Shown here: in pieces, positions 6,995 to 14,295 of the stretch
Position numbering within the stretch: the stretch's first letter is position 1
Layout of the letters: the number at the start of each line of letters is the position of its first letter
Virus record (IMG/VR): IMGVR_UViG_3300033153_003908
Coordinates: 1-20,340 of that record
Strand: one strand, 5' to 3'
Length of the DNA: 20,340 nucleotides
Source: a virus
Notes under the pieces: generated by a model
The model's database searches: none
Seen by the model: only the letters and a program-made list of their open reading frames with translations
Told to the model about the DNA's origin: nothing
Translations under genes and position numbers: made by a program

Positions 6995-8262
6995 TTTACT
7001 GTCATTTTAATGATTTCAGGATTCATCATAAGTTTATTAAACTTCTGTTTATTTCCATTAAAAATAGTTCTCACAACAAGATATTTCAGATCATTAGTAA
7101 AATACTCTTTTGTACAAAGGGTAATCAATCTTTCTGTAATCTTTTGTGAAACTGTATTGTCTTGAGAATATACTACTGAATAATTAGCTAACCTGGTTGC
7201 CAAAGTTGATGCAATATCTGCACGATAAGCATCACCTTCACCAATACAGCCTTTTAATTCACCCAAGATATATTGTTCATTATCATGAGTTAATAAATCT
7301 TTTGGTGTTACTAATTTATCCAGCTTATTATTAATAAATGTAGTGAACATAGATGCAAATGCATCTCCTACAGAACCTTCTCCAATTAATTGGATCATAC
7401 TCAGTTCCTTTTCAAAATCTTCAAAACTAGAAATAGAATTAAAGAAAGTTGTAATGGATCTTGCATTTGTTTCTTGAGTAACAAGTTCAGGATGTAATAA
7501 CATAAAATTAATACACCTAGAATCAATTCCAACAGATTCTGCCCATCTTGCCCATACATCTATATCAAACTTTAAATTAGCTGTAATATATCTAGTTTTC
7601 TGTGCAGCATCAACAGAGTTAACCATGTAATCACCATTATCAGGATTTGAAGTCAAAATTATATGCCAATCTTTTGGAAGAACCCATGAAATATATGTTT
7701 GTCTATCAATTAATTCCATAACAGCTTGAATAAATCTGATATCAGCCCTATTCCAATCATCTAAAAGAAGGATACCTCCTGCTTTCTTATCAGCAATCCA
7801 TTCAGGAGCACAGTAAGACATTCTATTCTTACCAGTCATTTTATATCCTAGCTTTAAATACTCTTGCACTGCTAATTCATCCACCCACTTACCTACTTTC
7901 TTTGTGACAGTAGGATTTGCATCAGCAAGATCTGCTGAAGCAGAAGCCCTCTGGGCTGCAGTATAGTTAAGTTGATTACTAGTATCTTTAGAAATCTTAT
8001 GTTCTTTATACATTTGAAATTGTCTAGTTGGAAATCCTACTAAATCACCAAGCTCCTCAATTTGAGCCAGATTTAATTTAACAAATGCTAATTTATTTTC
8101 TCTAGCAAGATCCACAACAGCAGAAGTTTTACCAATACCTGATTCACCTACTACTTCAACAGAGACAGATTGTTTACCTCCCTCTTGAAGAAATCTATTA
8201 TTTTTAATAATATGATTGACAAAATCTTTTAATTCATCAATGTTTAAATTTACTTGTGCCAT
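6991..8262 (-). CDS. MoxR-type AAA+ ATPase
   Basis: This is an ATP-driven remodelling ATPase of 423 aa. Walker A is GESGIGKT at 39-46, Walker B is ILLLDDW at 164-170 followed by NRA, and sensor 1 is ILTSNPDNGDY at 202-212. The C-terminal half (about 230-423) is helical, as in MoxR and dynein-related AAA+ proteins. MoxR-family ATPases typically act with a VWA-domain protein encoded next door as chaperones or metal-cofactor insertases. Here the metallopeptidase/VWA gene lies directly upstream (ends 8271; this gene starts 8262), and the next gene is coupled by an ATGA overlap. The start is preceded by an A-rich AAATAAAATT tract. The substrate is unknown. The family call is confident; a role in host takeover, replication or virion maturation cannot be told from the sequence. 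Confidence 0.9.
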   Translation of the reverse strand: MAQVNLNIDELKDFVNHIIKNNRFLQEGGKQSVSVEVVGESGIGKTSAVVDLARENKLAFVKLNLAQIEELGDLVGFPTRQFQMYKEHKISKDTSNQLNYTAAQRASASADLADANPTVTKKVGKWVDELAVQEYLKLGYKMTGKNRMSYCAPEWIADKKAGGILLLDDWNRADIRFIQAVMELIDRQTYISWVLPKDWHIILTSNPDNGDYMVNSVDAAQKTRYITANLKFDIDVWARWAESVGIDSRCINFMLLHPELVTQETNARSITTFFNSISSFEDFEKELSMIQLIGEGSVGDAFASMFTTFINNKLDKLVTPKDLLTHDNEQYILGELKGCIGEGDAYRADIASTLATRLANYSVVYSQDNTVSQKITERLITLCTKEYFTNDLKYLVVRTIFNGNKQKFNKLMMNPEIIKMTVK

Positions 8263-8270
8263 AATTTTAT

Positions 8271-9434
8271 TTAATTTAATTTGATTACTAAACCTGGTAA
8301 CTCATCATTATCAGAAGAACATGAACTCAAACACCATAAGGTATTCTTTGGACAATCATCTGGAGCTGGTGCTTCACCATCTGTACAATATATTAGTGCA
8401 GTATATGCACGTTTGTTTTTATTAAAATGATCTACTACAGGTTGGAAGCTTGTACCTCCTCTTCCTTTAATAGGCCAATCTTTCTTTGGATTAAACTCTT
8501 TTACATCAGCAAGACTAGCATCACACTGTGCTACAGTGATTTTATGACCAGTTTTATGCATATGACATAATTCATTCCAAAACTCTTTTAATTCACTATT
8601 TGATACTGAACCAGATGTATCTACACCAACAAGAATATGATTTTTGAACTTAATTTTAAGTCCTGGATTTTCATTATATCTTTTGTTATATTTTCTACGT
8701 AACTTTTTTGTATAAGTAATGGTAGAACTTCCAACAAATCTTCTAAGATATCCTCTCCAATCAAATTTAGGTGGTTCAATGTGTCTTAATCTTTGAATTA
8801 AATCTGCAAGCTCTCCTGGTATAGTACCACGTCTTTTTTCTGTTTGATCTGCAGTTTCTTTAAGTTGATGTTGAACTTGTTTTTGTATTAATTTTTTATC
8901 TGCTTCAGTTAATTCATCAAACTCATCCCATGTTTTATGACAATATTGACTTTCTCCATCCATTTGATTAAGAACATCATTTAATCCAGGACAAGTACCA
9001 TCTTTACAAGCTTGGTCTAGTAGATCATAATATACTTTAGTTCCTGCTCTTACAGGAAGTTTAAGATCTGGAAAAGAATCTAGAGTTAAACCACCTTCAG
9101 GTAAATATGTTGAATCTATATATTGATTAATTTCTAGATCTGCAGCTATATTAAATAATTTATGATTTTGAAATATATCTCTTAAAAACAAATGACCAAA
9201 TGAAACATGTAAAAGTTCATGTTTTAAAAGACCAATTTGATGTTTATCACAAAGTTTTATAAAGAAATCAGGATTAATAGTAAGTTGTATTCCTATTCCA
9301 TGTTTACTCACCCCTGCAGTAGAAATGTCTGTTCTAAATTTTTTGTTTAATCCTATCATAAATAAACCATAAAAAGGTTCATCTAAGATTAAAGTTTTAG
9401 ATGCTCTTGATAATTTGTTTGTAATATCTACCAT
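8271..9434 (-). CDS. Putative metallopeptidase with C-terminal VWA-like domain (DUF2201-like)
   Basis: This is a two-domain 387-aa protein. The N-terminal domain has a zincin motif H72-E73-LL-H76 within LLKHELLHVSFGH, followed by NIAADLEIN (95-103), which resembles the third-ligand region of DUF2201 N-terminal domains. A charged linker contains DWRGYLRRFVG (225-235). The C-terminal VWA-like domain keeps MIDAS residues: DTSGSVS at 272-278, Thr328 in GGTSF, and Asp352 in CTDGE. In cells this architecture is usually encoded beside a MoxR AAA+ ATPase, as it is here. The start overlaps the 127-aa gene by 7 nt. Four or five cysteines near the C-terminus (C350, C361, C368, C372) could bind a metal. 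Peptidase activity is suggested by the HExxH motif but is unproven in this family. Confidence 0.88.
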   Translation of the reverse strand: MVDITNKLSRASKTLILDEPFYGLFMIGLNKKFRTDISTAGVSKHGIGIQLTINPDFFIKLCDKHQIGLLKHELLHVSFGHLFLRDIFQNHKLFNIAADLEINQYIDSTYLPEGGLTLDSFPDLKLPVRAGTKVYYDLLDQACKDGTCPGLNDVLNQMDGESQYCHKTWDEFDELTEADKKLIQKQVQHQLKETADQTEKRRGTIPGELADLIQRLRHIEPPKFDWRGYLRRFVGSSTITYTKKLRRKYNKRYNENPGLKIKFKNHILVGVDTSGSVSNSELKEFWNELCHMHKTGHKITVAQCDASLADVKEFNPKKDWPIKGRGGTSFQPVVDHFNKNKRAYTALIYCTDGEAPAPDDCPKNTLWCLSSCSSDNDELPGLVIKLN

Positions 9435-9811
9435 TTTAATTCTATTTTAAGTTTCTTAATCATATTAAAGTCAAGTCCTTGTAATGTAGAATGCATTAAT
9501 TTTGTAAATTCTAGTTCTACTAACTCTTTTTCTAAATTAGAAGGATTATTTTCTTTGACTCTTTTAAATATAGCTTCCCAGGATAAACTAAGAAGTCCAT
9601 AATCCTTATCATCTGATAAAGGAAATTCATTTTGAATTTTAGTTCTTTTTTCAAATACTAATTGTTTCTGTAACAATAAAATAATGTTATCACTAACCTT
9701 AATATTTTTTAAATTTGCACAAGCTATTTCAAAATCTTCATCACTAGATTTTAACATTTTCTTGAGTTGTATATACATGTTTTTATTTAATACTATTGTA
9801 TCAATCTCCAT
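9428..9811 (-). CDS. Small helical protein with the DxEN-like motif of the AAA+/VWA module (127 aa)
   Basis: This is a 127-aa, mostly helical, soluble protein. Residues 18-51 (KMLKSSDEDFEIACANLKNI and the next helix) resemble residues 247-280 of the 397-aa protein and 220-254 of the 347-aa protein, in both register and helix spacing. The middle (DDKDYGLLSLSWEAIFKRV) is likely loop and helix. It overlaps the VWA gene by 7 nt and the RusA-like gene by 11 nt, so it is embedded in the operon. It has no catalytic motif. It may be a minimal single-repeat adaptor for the module; this is inferred from the shared motif, which is short and needs a profile search to confirm. Confidence 0.75.
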   Translation of the reverse strand: MEIDTIVLNKNMYIQLKKMLKSSDEDFEIACANLKNIKVSDNIILLLQKQLVFEKRTKIQNEFPLSDDKDYGLLSLSWEAIFKRVKENNPSNLEKELVELEFTKLMHSTLQGLDFNMIKKLKIELKW

Positions 9812-10175
9812 TCTTTAAAATTTTAATTTCTACTCCTGGATTTTCTTTATCATATTCATAATCTTCAAATGCAGGAATTAATATAGTTGCATTATCATCT
9901 TCTATCCATCCATGATGAACCATTTCATCTTGAATTGTTTGAGCTGGATTAATATGATCAAACTTATGTTTGCTTCCTCTAATGAATTTAAAACATACTC
10001 TAACTGGTAGAGCATGTTTAGAAAATTCTTTTATAAAACTATCTTTATATTTTTGGAAAATACTTTTAGTATTCTTTTTATATATCATAGTTGCTTTACT
10101 AGCAATAAAATATTTTCCTGTCCACCTTCTTCCATTTTTGGAACTAGGTACATTTCCTGGAATAAACCACTTCAT
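9801..10175 (-). CDS. RusA-like Holliday junction resolvase
   Basis: This is a predicted endonuclease (124 aa, the usual RusA length) that would cut four-way junctions made in recombination or replication. The N-terminus (FIPGNVPSSKNGRRW) matches the start of RusA proteins. The acidic catalytic region is at about 73-95: FDHINPAQTIQDEMVHHGWI followed by EDDN, with Asp/Asn, a second Asp and the terminal Asp pair in the expected order. The Lys usual after the Asn is replaced by Gln here. The start overlaps the primase stop by 4 nt and the C-terminus overlaps the next gene by 11 nt. Its place beside primase, Sak4-like ATPase and nuclease genes fits phage recombination. Family assignment is fairly confident; activity is inferred. 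Confidence 0.85.
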   Translation of the reverse strand: MKWFIPGNVPSSKNGRRWTGKYFIASKATMIYKKNTKSIFQKYKDSFIKEFSKHALPVRVCFKFIRGSKHKFDHINPAQTIQDEMVHHGWIEDDNATILIPAFEDYEYDKENPGVEIKILKNGD

Positions 10176-11158
10176 TTTTCTTTATTTAAACAATCTTTGA
10201 GTGTGGTTTTAAGTTCTAAATGAACTTTTTTAAAACCAAAATCTCTAACAGCATCAGATATATCTTTACTTACATTAAGATATGTTCCTGATATATCATA
10301 CACTTCTTGATATCTTTTAATAGCATTTTTACCTGCATCATCATTATCAAATAATGTAATAATTTTTTTATATTTCTGTTTAAGATTTTCTATAACATAG
10401 GGTTTGATCATTGTGTTCTCACTATCTGGAGCTATGACTTCAACATTATAATTAAAATGTCTCAGTGTCATTGCATCCTTTAATGAAGAACAAATAATTA
10501 AATTAGGTTGTTTGTACTTTACCTGATCAAGTCCTTGTATATGATGTTTGACCTTAATAAATTTATATTTTTTACTAAGAGGTTGATATATTTTATATAC
10601 TTCACCATTTTTATCAAAATATCCATACAATTGCTTTCCTTTAATTTGTACATTTTCATAACCATCTTTAATTTCTTTGAACATACCATAGTAATGTAAG
10701 GGTTTTACCTTGTACTCAAATAAGATTGATGTTCCTATACCAAATTGTAACCAAAAATCTCTATCTGTTTCATTCCACAAACGAGCATGACAGTGTCCTA
10801 CATGCCATTTATTATGTTCTTTAAATTCTTTTTGTTCATAAATACCATTCTTTAGGACATACTCATTATAGTCTTGTATAATCTTAAAAACTGCTTTTGA
10901 ATAATCAAGATTGAATAATTCCTTAACTAAATCTATTTTACTTCCATATTTCCCTGTAGAAAAGTCTTTGTATTTATATTGCATGGATTTTCTATCCAGA
11001 AAAATATACATACTAGGTGTTTTTTCAGAAGGATTAAATATACTATAGATTTGTAGGTCTTGGCCAATTAATTTTTCAGGCAGATTAAGATAATGTTCAA
11101 ATACCCAATTACTAGGTATTTTTACATCAGTAATTACTAAGTTTTTAGTACTCAACAT
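10172..11158 (-). CDS. Toprim-domain DNA primase (degenerate)
   Basis: This is a predicted primase of 328 aa from the ATG at 11158 (MLSTKNLVIT). A longer frame from a TTG at 11191 is rejected because that codon lies inside a terminator hairpin. Residues about 35-82 (FNPSEKTPSM, YKYKDFSTGKYGSKIDLVKE) match the fold of the DnaG-type zinc-binding domain, but the zinc-ligand Cys/His are absent. The Toprim half shows NLIICSSLKDAMTLRHF (219-235), where the usual catalytic Glu before the Lys-Asp is missing (Ser-Ser-Leu instead), and LFDNDDAGKNA (269-279) with the DxD metal site. This partial loss is seen or suspected in other phage primases. Neighbours are the RusA-like gene (4-nt overlap) and, upstream, SSB-like and DnaB-like genes. 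The fold is well supported; activity is less certain. Confidence 0.85.
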   Translation of the reverse strand: MLSTKNLVITDVKIPSNWVFEHYLNLPEKLIGQDLQIYSIFNPSEKTPSMYIFLDRKSMQYKYKDFSTGKYGSKIDLVKELFNLDYSKAVFKIIQDYNEYVLKNGIYEQKEFKEHNKWHVGHCHARLWNETDRDFWLQFGIGTSILFEYKVKPLHYYGMFKEIKDGYENVQIKGKQLYGYFDKNGEVYKIYQPLSKKYKFIKVKHHIQGLDQVKYKQPNLIICSSLKDAMTLRHFNYNVEVIAPDSENTMIKPYVIENLKQKYKKIITLFDNDDAGKNAIKRYQEVYDISGTYLNVSKDISDAVRDFGFKKVHLELKTTLKDCLNKEK

Positions 11159-11170
11159 ATTAGTAAAGAT

Positions 11171-11209
11171 AAAAAAAAGGGATCTCAACAATATGAAATC
11201 CCTTTTTTT
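11171..11209 (-). terminator. Intrinsic, bidirectional-looking terminator after the SSB-like gene
   Basis: AAAAAAAAGGGAT (11171-11183) and ATCCCTTTTTTT (11198-11209) form a stem of 5 G/C-containing pairs extended by A-T pairs, with a loop of about 14 nt and T-runs on either strand. It lies 18 nt after the SSB-like stop codon (11228) and before the primase ATG (11158). It separates the replication block from the primase operon, so the primase probably has a separate promoter or depends on readthrough. Confidence 0.8.
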
Positions 11210-11227
11210 AAAATCTAATTAACCATT

Positions 11228-11959
11228 TTATAGTTCAAAATCAGAATTTCCATTTGTAGGTGGTTCAAATGAAGCAACATTTTCTTTCTTTTTGATTTCT
11301 TTAACATGGTCAGCTGGATTAAATGTAAGTAATCTTGAATTATCTACATGAAGTCTTTCTAAAGGAATACCATCTTTACTTATTCTTGGAAGAAAAAGAT
11401 CATTATTAATATAACCTTCTTTGTTTTCCCATTGACGGCCACCAACACATGCATTCAAAAACTTAGAATCAGAAAAGATATTATTACAATTAGTCATAAA
11501 ATCTTCAATTGTTTCTGCTTCAATTGCATCAAGCTCATCTCTTACTTCTAATGTTTCAGCTAAATATATCATAGCTTTTAAAATTTCAGTATCTCTACTG
11601 ATTTTTCTACCACTTGGTAAATCAGCATCTTTGAAAGGCCACGGAGCAAATCTTACTCTTCCTACTTGACCTTTAAATCTAGGTGAAGTAGAATCATTAG
11701 AATCAGTTAAAAATCCTTCAAATTCACCTTGTACAGGCTCAGTTTCAACATGAAGGACAATATTCCATGCTTCTGTATCATAAGGAGTTTGATCAAATGT
11801 AATTGAATTGATTTTGATTGTGTGATTACCTGGATCAATTACTGGTTTAATTCTGCCGCTAGTAGCAGACATGTCTTTTGTGTTTAACATACTTTTCTTC
11901 TTTGTAGTTGTGTTCATTTTATTTTGATTTTGTTGATTAATAGATTTATTCTTCTTCAT
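11228..11959 (-). CDS. Putative single-stranded DNA-binding protein (OB-fold, acidic tail)
   Basis: This is a 243-aa protein with a low-complexity polar N-terminus (Asn/Gln/Lys-rich, to about residue 30). A likely OB-fold beta barrel follows (PGNHTIKINSITFDQ near 43-57, WNIVLHVETEPVQGEFEGFL near 65-84, then RFKGQVGRVRFAPW). A helical segment comes next, and the tail ends in NSDFEL. A short acidic C-terminus with a hydrophobic end is typical of SSB proteins, which use it to recruit partners. It overlaps the Sak4-like ATPase gene by 14 nt; Sak4-type recombinases are often paired with SSBs. Initiation may instead be at the second ATG (residue 15). The SSB role is inferred from fold-like pattern, tail and neighbour. 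Confidence 0.7.
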   Translation of the reverse strand: MKKNKSINQQNQNKMNTTTKKKSMLNTKDMSATSGRIKPVIDPGNHTIKINSITFDQTPYDTEAWNIVLHVETEPVQGEFEGFLTDSNDSTSPRFKGQVGRVRFAPWPFKDADLPSGRKISRDTEILKAMIYLAETLEVRDELDAIEAETIEDFMTNCNNIFSDSKFLNACVGGRQWENKEGYINNDLFLPRISKDGIPLERLHVDNSRLLTFNPADHVKEIKKKENVASFEPPTNGNSDFEL

Positions 11960-12632
11960 AACTTACTATGCTTTCCTTAACGTATTGTAAGCAATTGGGT
12001 ATGGTAAGTCCTTCAAACATACCCATTGGTGATTTACATGTATTCTCTCCATTGTTCTGAGTTTCAAAACAATATTCAAGAGTTCCATCATCTTTTTTGG
12101 TGACTTTTCCAAAGAGAACAATTGAAAAGAGTCCTTCCAAAGTTAAGGAATTATCTATCATTTTCCCAATAGTTTTAGCCTTAACTTTCCTATGACCATT
12201 AATATCTGTACTATCTTCAGAATGTGTCAAAAAGAATATATATAAGTCCTCTCTCAGGTCTTTTGGCATCCTAGCAACTTGAGCTAAATTTGCTGCAATT
12301 TGAACAAATTTATCATATCCTTTTTCATTAGCCCTATCAAAATATTCAAAGCTTGACATGTACTGCCAATCATCAATAACAAGGTTCTTTATATGAGGCA
12401 TATTATTATTAACATGATTCATTGCTTTTACAATACCTGGTGCAGTAGATGCATTAGTCATATTACCTTTTTGATTCTCTTTGGTAATTAGAGTATACTT
12501 CTTCTTCCAACCTTTAAAAGGTAAAGGTTTGTTAGCAATGTTAATAATAAAGGTCTCTTTAGGATCCAGGGTTCTAATACTTGTTGATTTACCTGTACCT
12601 GCATCTGCAATAACTAATATTGAATGTGCCAT
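11946..12632 (-). CDS. Sak4-like RecA-fold ATPase (recombinase/annealing)
   Basis: This is a 228-aa single-domain ATPase with Walker A ADAGTGKST at 9-17, Walker B LVIDDWQYM at 84-92, and a downstream strand ending in FFLTHSED (about 153-160) like the polar motif of RecA-fold proteins. Size and motif spacing match the phage Sak4 (AAA_24) group, which promotes strand annealing together with an SSB. The downstream gene, overlapping by 14 nt, encodes the SSB-like protein. Upstream is the 175-aa gene (TAA ends 1 nt before this ATG). The C-terminus is acidic (SYEEE). A role in recombination-dependent replication is likely. The family call is good; the exact biochemical activity is inferred. Confidence 0.85.
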   Translation of the reverse strand: MAHSILVIADAGTGKSTSIRTLDPKETFIINIANKPLPFKGWKKKYTLITKENQKGNMTNASTAPGIVKAMNHVNNNMPHIKNLVIDDWQYMSSFEYFDRANEKGYDKFVQIAANLAQVARMPKDLREDLYIFFLTHSEDSTDINGHRKVKAKTIGKMIDNSLTLEGLFSIVLFGKVTKKDDGTLEYCFETQNNGENTCKSPMGMFEGLTIPNCLQYVKESIVSYEEE

Positions 12633-12633
12633 C

Positions 12634-13161
12634 TTAATTCATTTTTTTTACATAATAACTTAATACTTCTAACTGATCAGCTATTCTTTTAAGCTGAAAC
12701 TCAATTCCTTCTCCTGATTGATCTGGATCAGGAAGTTCTTTAAATTCTAAAATCTTTTCTACTTTAGGATTTCTAGAATTAATATCACTTATTACTTTCA
12801 ATTCTGCAACTGGTATAATATGTCTTTGGAAACCTGAACTACTTTCAATCAGTTCATATTCTTCTTCCCAATGAGCATTATATTCCCATAAGTATAGAGT
12901 CCGTTTAGGATCTTCTGATTCATAGTCTATACTTACAAATTCTGTATAAATATCTTTTCCTTTTTGTAGTTCACTAGGAAAAAATGAAATATGAAGTTCA
13001 TCTTTACCTGTTGGTCTATATGCCATCTTTGGAACATATTGATAATCATGTTTTAAGGTTTCAAAGTACTTATTATACTCTGTACTTAATTCTTTTACCT
13101 TGTGTTTTCTATCTTCAGGTGTCATTTTCTTTGGTTTTATATTTTCTTTTGTTGTTATCAT
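12634..13161 (-). CDS. Uncharacterised replication-operon protein (175 aa)
   Basis: This is a soluble 175-aa protein with a basic N-terminus (MITTKENIKPKKMTPEDRKH). A beta-like middle follows (ELHISFFPSELQKG, TEFVSIDYESEDP, TLYLWEYNAHWEEEYEL) and then a C-terminal helix (FQLKRIADQLEVLSYYVKKM, about 154-173) that could mediate oligomerisation. There is no nucleotide-binding or metal motif. The ATG overlaps the DnaB-like helicase stop by 4 nt, and the stop lies just before the Sak4-like gene. The position suggests a replisome accessory (for example a helicase loader or helicase-interacting factor), but nothing in the sequence proves this. Confidence 0.8.
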   Translation of the reverse strand: MITTKENIKPKKMTPEDRKHKVKELSTEYNKYFETLKHDYQYVPKMAYRPTGKDELHISFFPSELQKGKDIYTEFVSIDYESEDPKRTLYLWEYNAHWEEEYELIESSSGFQRHIIPVAELKVISDINSRNPKVEKILEFKELPDPDQSGEGIEFQLKRIADQLEVLSYYVKKMN

Positions 13162-14114
13162 CTTCTTTGTTGTTGTGGTGGAGTATCCATTTCTTGAATT
13201 TCCATCCGTTCAAATAATGCTTTAAAAAAACTCATTCTTGTATCACCATTTCTGGCTTTTAAAAAATGTAATATTAATGTTCTATCATCTTCAATGATAT
13301 ATCTATCAGGACCATATAGTCTGATCTTTTGTTTAGCAGGTCTATTAAGACCAATCAATGTATCTGCATGTTGTAGCATAGCATCTGAGCCAAATATATC
13401 TGACTCAAGTACATAATTACCATATTTACCATCTACTGCTCTGTCAGGATTATCTATATTTCTATTCAGTTGGGACAAACAAATAATCATACATGGATAT
13501 TGTCTTTTGGTTTCTGTAAAGAATTCACCTAATTCAAATAACATATCAATTCTATTATTTTGATAAGGTGCTCTTTTTACTAAAATGCTATGATCTAAAG
13601 TTATAATGGTTTTTTTCTGATGCTCATTAAAATACATATCTACTTGTTCACGCATCTGGTTTACAGTTAAAGGTCTACCAATAACATCTACAGGATTACC
13701 TACTCTTCCTTTTGCATATGTATGACATTTATCAAAATCAGAAGTAGTTAATATTGTACCTGCACTACATAACTCTTTATATGTTTTACCAGTTAAAGAT
13801 GAGAACTCTCTTATAGCAGATGTTCTTCCTACCATTTCAAATTGAAACTGTAGTACTCTAAAATCATCATCAGGATTTAATGTGAATGCTTCTCTTATAA
13901 TCTGATCTTTAATTAAAGTCTTACCTGATCCTGGTCTTCCACCAATTACAGTTAATGTATTCCACTCAAGACCATCAGTAACAGCATCATTAAATTTTGG
14001 CCAAGGAGTATAGATAGATTTTTCCTTACCATTCTGTCTATCACGCATATATTTTAAGGCTTCATTAAAGGATTGATATTGTCCTTCCCAATGTTTATTA
14101 ACCTTACTCATCAT
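13158..14114 (-). CDS. DnaB-like replicative helicase (RecA-fold core only)
   Basis: This is a hexameric-type 5'-3' replicative helicase candidate of 318 aa. It has the RecA-like domain but not the N-terminal collar domain of cellular DnaB. Walker A is GGRPGSGKT at 58-66. The QFQFEM segment (89-94) carries the likely catalytic Glu (E93), Walker B is TIITLDHS with D174, and the conserved ICLSQLNR is at 211-218. The core domain runs to about residue 295 and is followed by a short tail (TPPQQQRR). The frame begins with ATGATG at 14114-14109 and overlaps the small acidic gene upstream by 11 nt. It would unwind DNA for the polymerase, with the primase encoded in the next operon. The call is firm at family level. 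Confidence 0.92.
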   Translation of the reverse strand: MMSKVNKHWEGQYQSFNEALKYMRDRQNGKEKSIYTPWPKFNDAVTDGLEWNTLTVIGGRPGSGKTLIKDQIIREAFTLNPDDDFRVLQFQFEMVGRTSAIREFSSLTGKTYKELCSAGTILTTSDFDKCHTYAKGRVGNPVDVIGRPLTVNQMREQVDMYFNEHQKKTIITLDHSILVKRAPYQNNRIDMLFELGEFFTETKRQYPCMIICLSQLNRNIDNPDRAVDGKYGNYVLESDIFGSDAMLQHADTLIGLNRPAKQKIRLYGPDRYIIEDDRTLILHFLKARNGDTRMSFFKALFERMEIQEMDTPPQQQRR

Positions 14115-14295
14115 CTTGATTTAAATAGGTTCCATCTTCTTCACATTCATTACCTAATTGATCTTCATATCCTACTAAATATGAATCTGGTTTTTCATAT
14201 TCACCATTTTCACATTCTTCTTTAGAAACTATAACATCCTCAAAGCCTAGTCTAACTAATACTTCAGGTGCTTTTTTTAAATTGTCATCATTCAT
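14104..14295 (-). CDS. Small acidic uncharacterised protein (63 aa)
   Basis: This is a 63-aa, strongly acidic protein (NECEEDGTYLNQDDE at the C-terminus; ECENGEYEKPD in the middle) with no recognised domain. Two cysteines are present but not as CxxC. It overlaps the genes on both sides (4 nt with the winged-helix gene, 11 nt with the helicase), so it is translated within the replication operon. Small acidic phage proteins sometimes mimic DNA or bind host proteins. That is only a possibility here. Confidence 0.7.
   Translation of the reverse strand: MNDDNLKKAPEVLVRLGFEDVIVSKEECENGEYEKPDSYLVGYEDQLGNECEEDGTYLNQDDE

Noticed and set aside
6955-7165. Rightward frames of 63-77 aa at 6955-7165, 9970-10223, 10508-10699, 12481-12663, 12984-13217, 16008-16211, 17178-17381 and 18637-18852
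   Set aside because: All lie antisense inside well-supported leftward genes, are Phe/Ile/Leu-rich as expected from the complementary strand of A+T-rich genes, and have no domain.
10172-11191. Longer primase frame beginning at a TTG (11191)
   Set aside because: The TTG lies in the loop of an intrinsic terminator and the extra residues (LRSLFFIF) come from its T-run; the ATG at 11158 is used instead.
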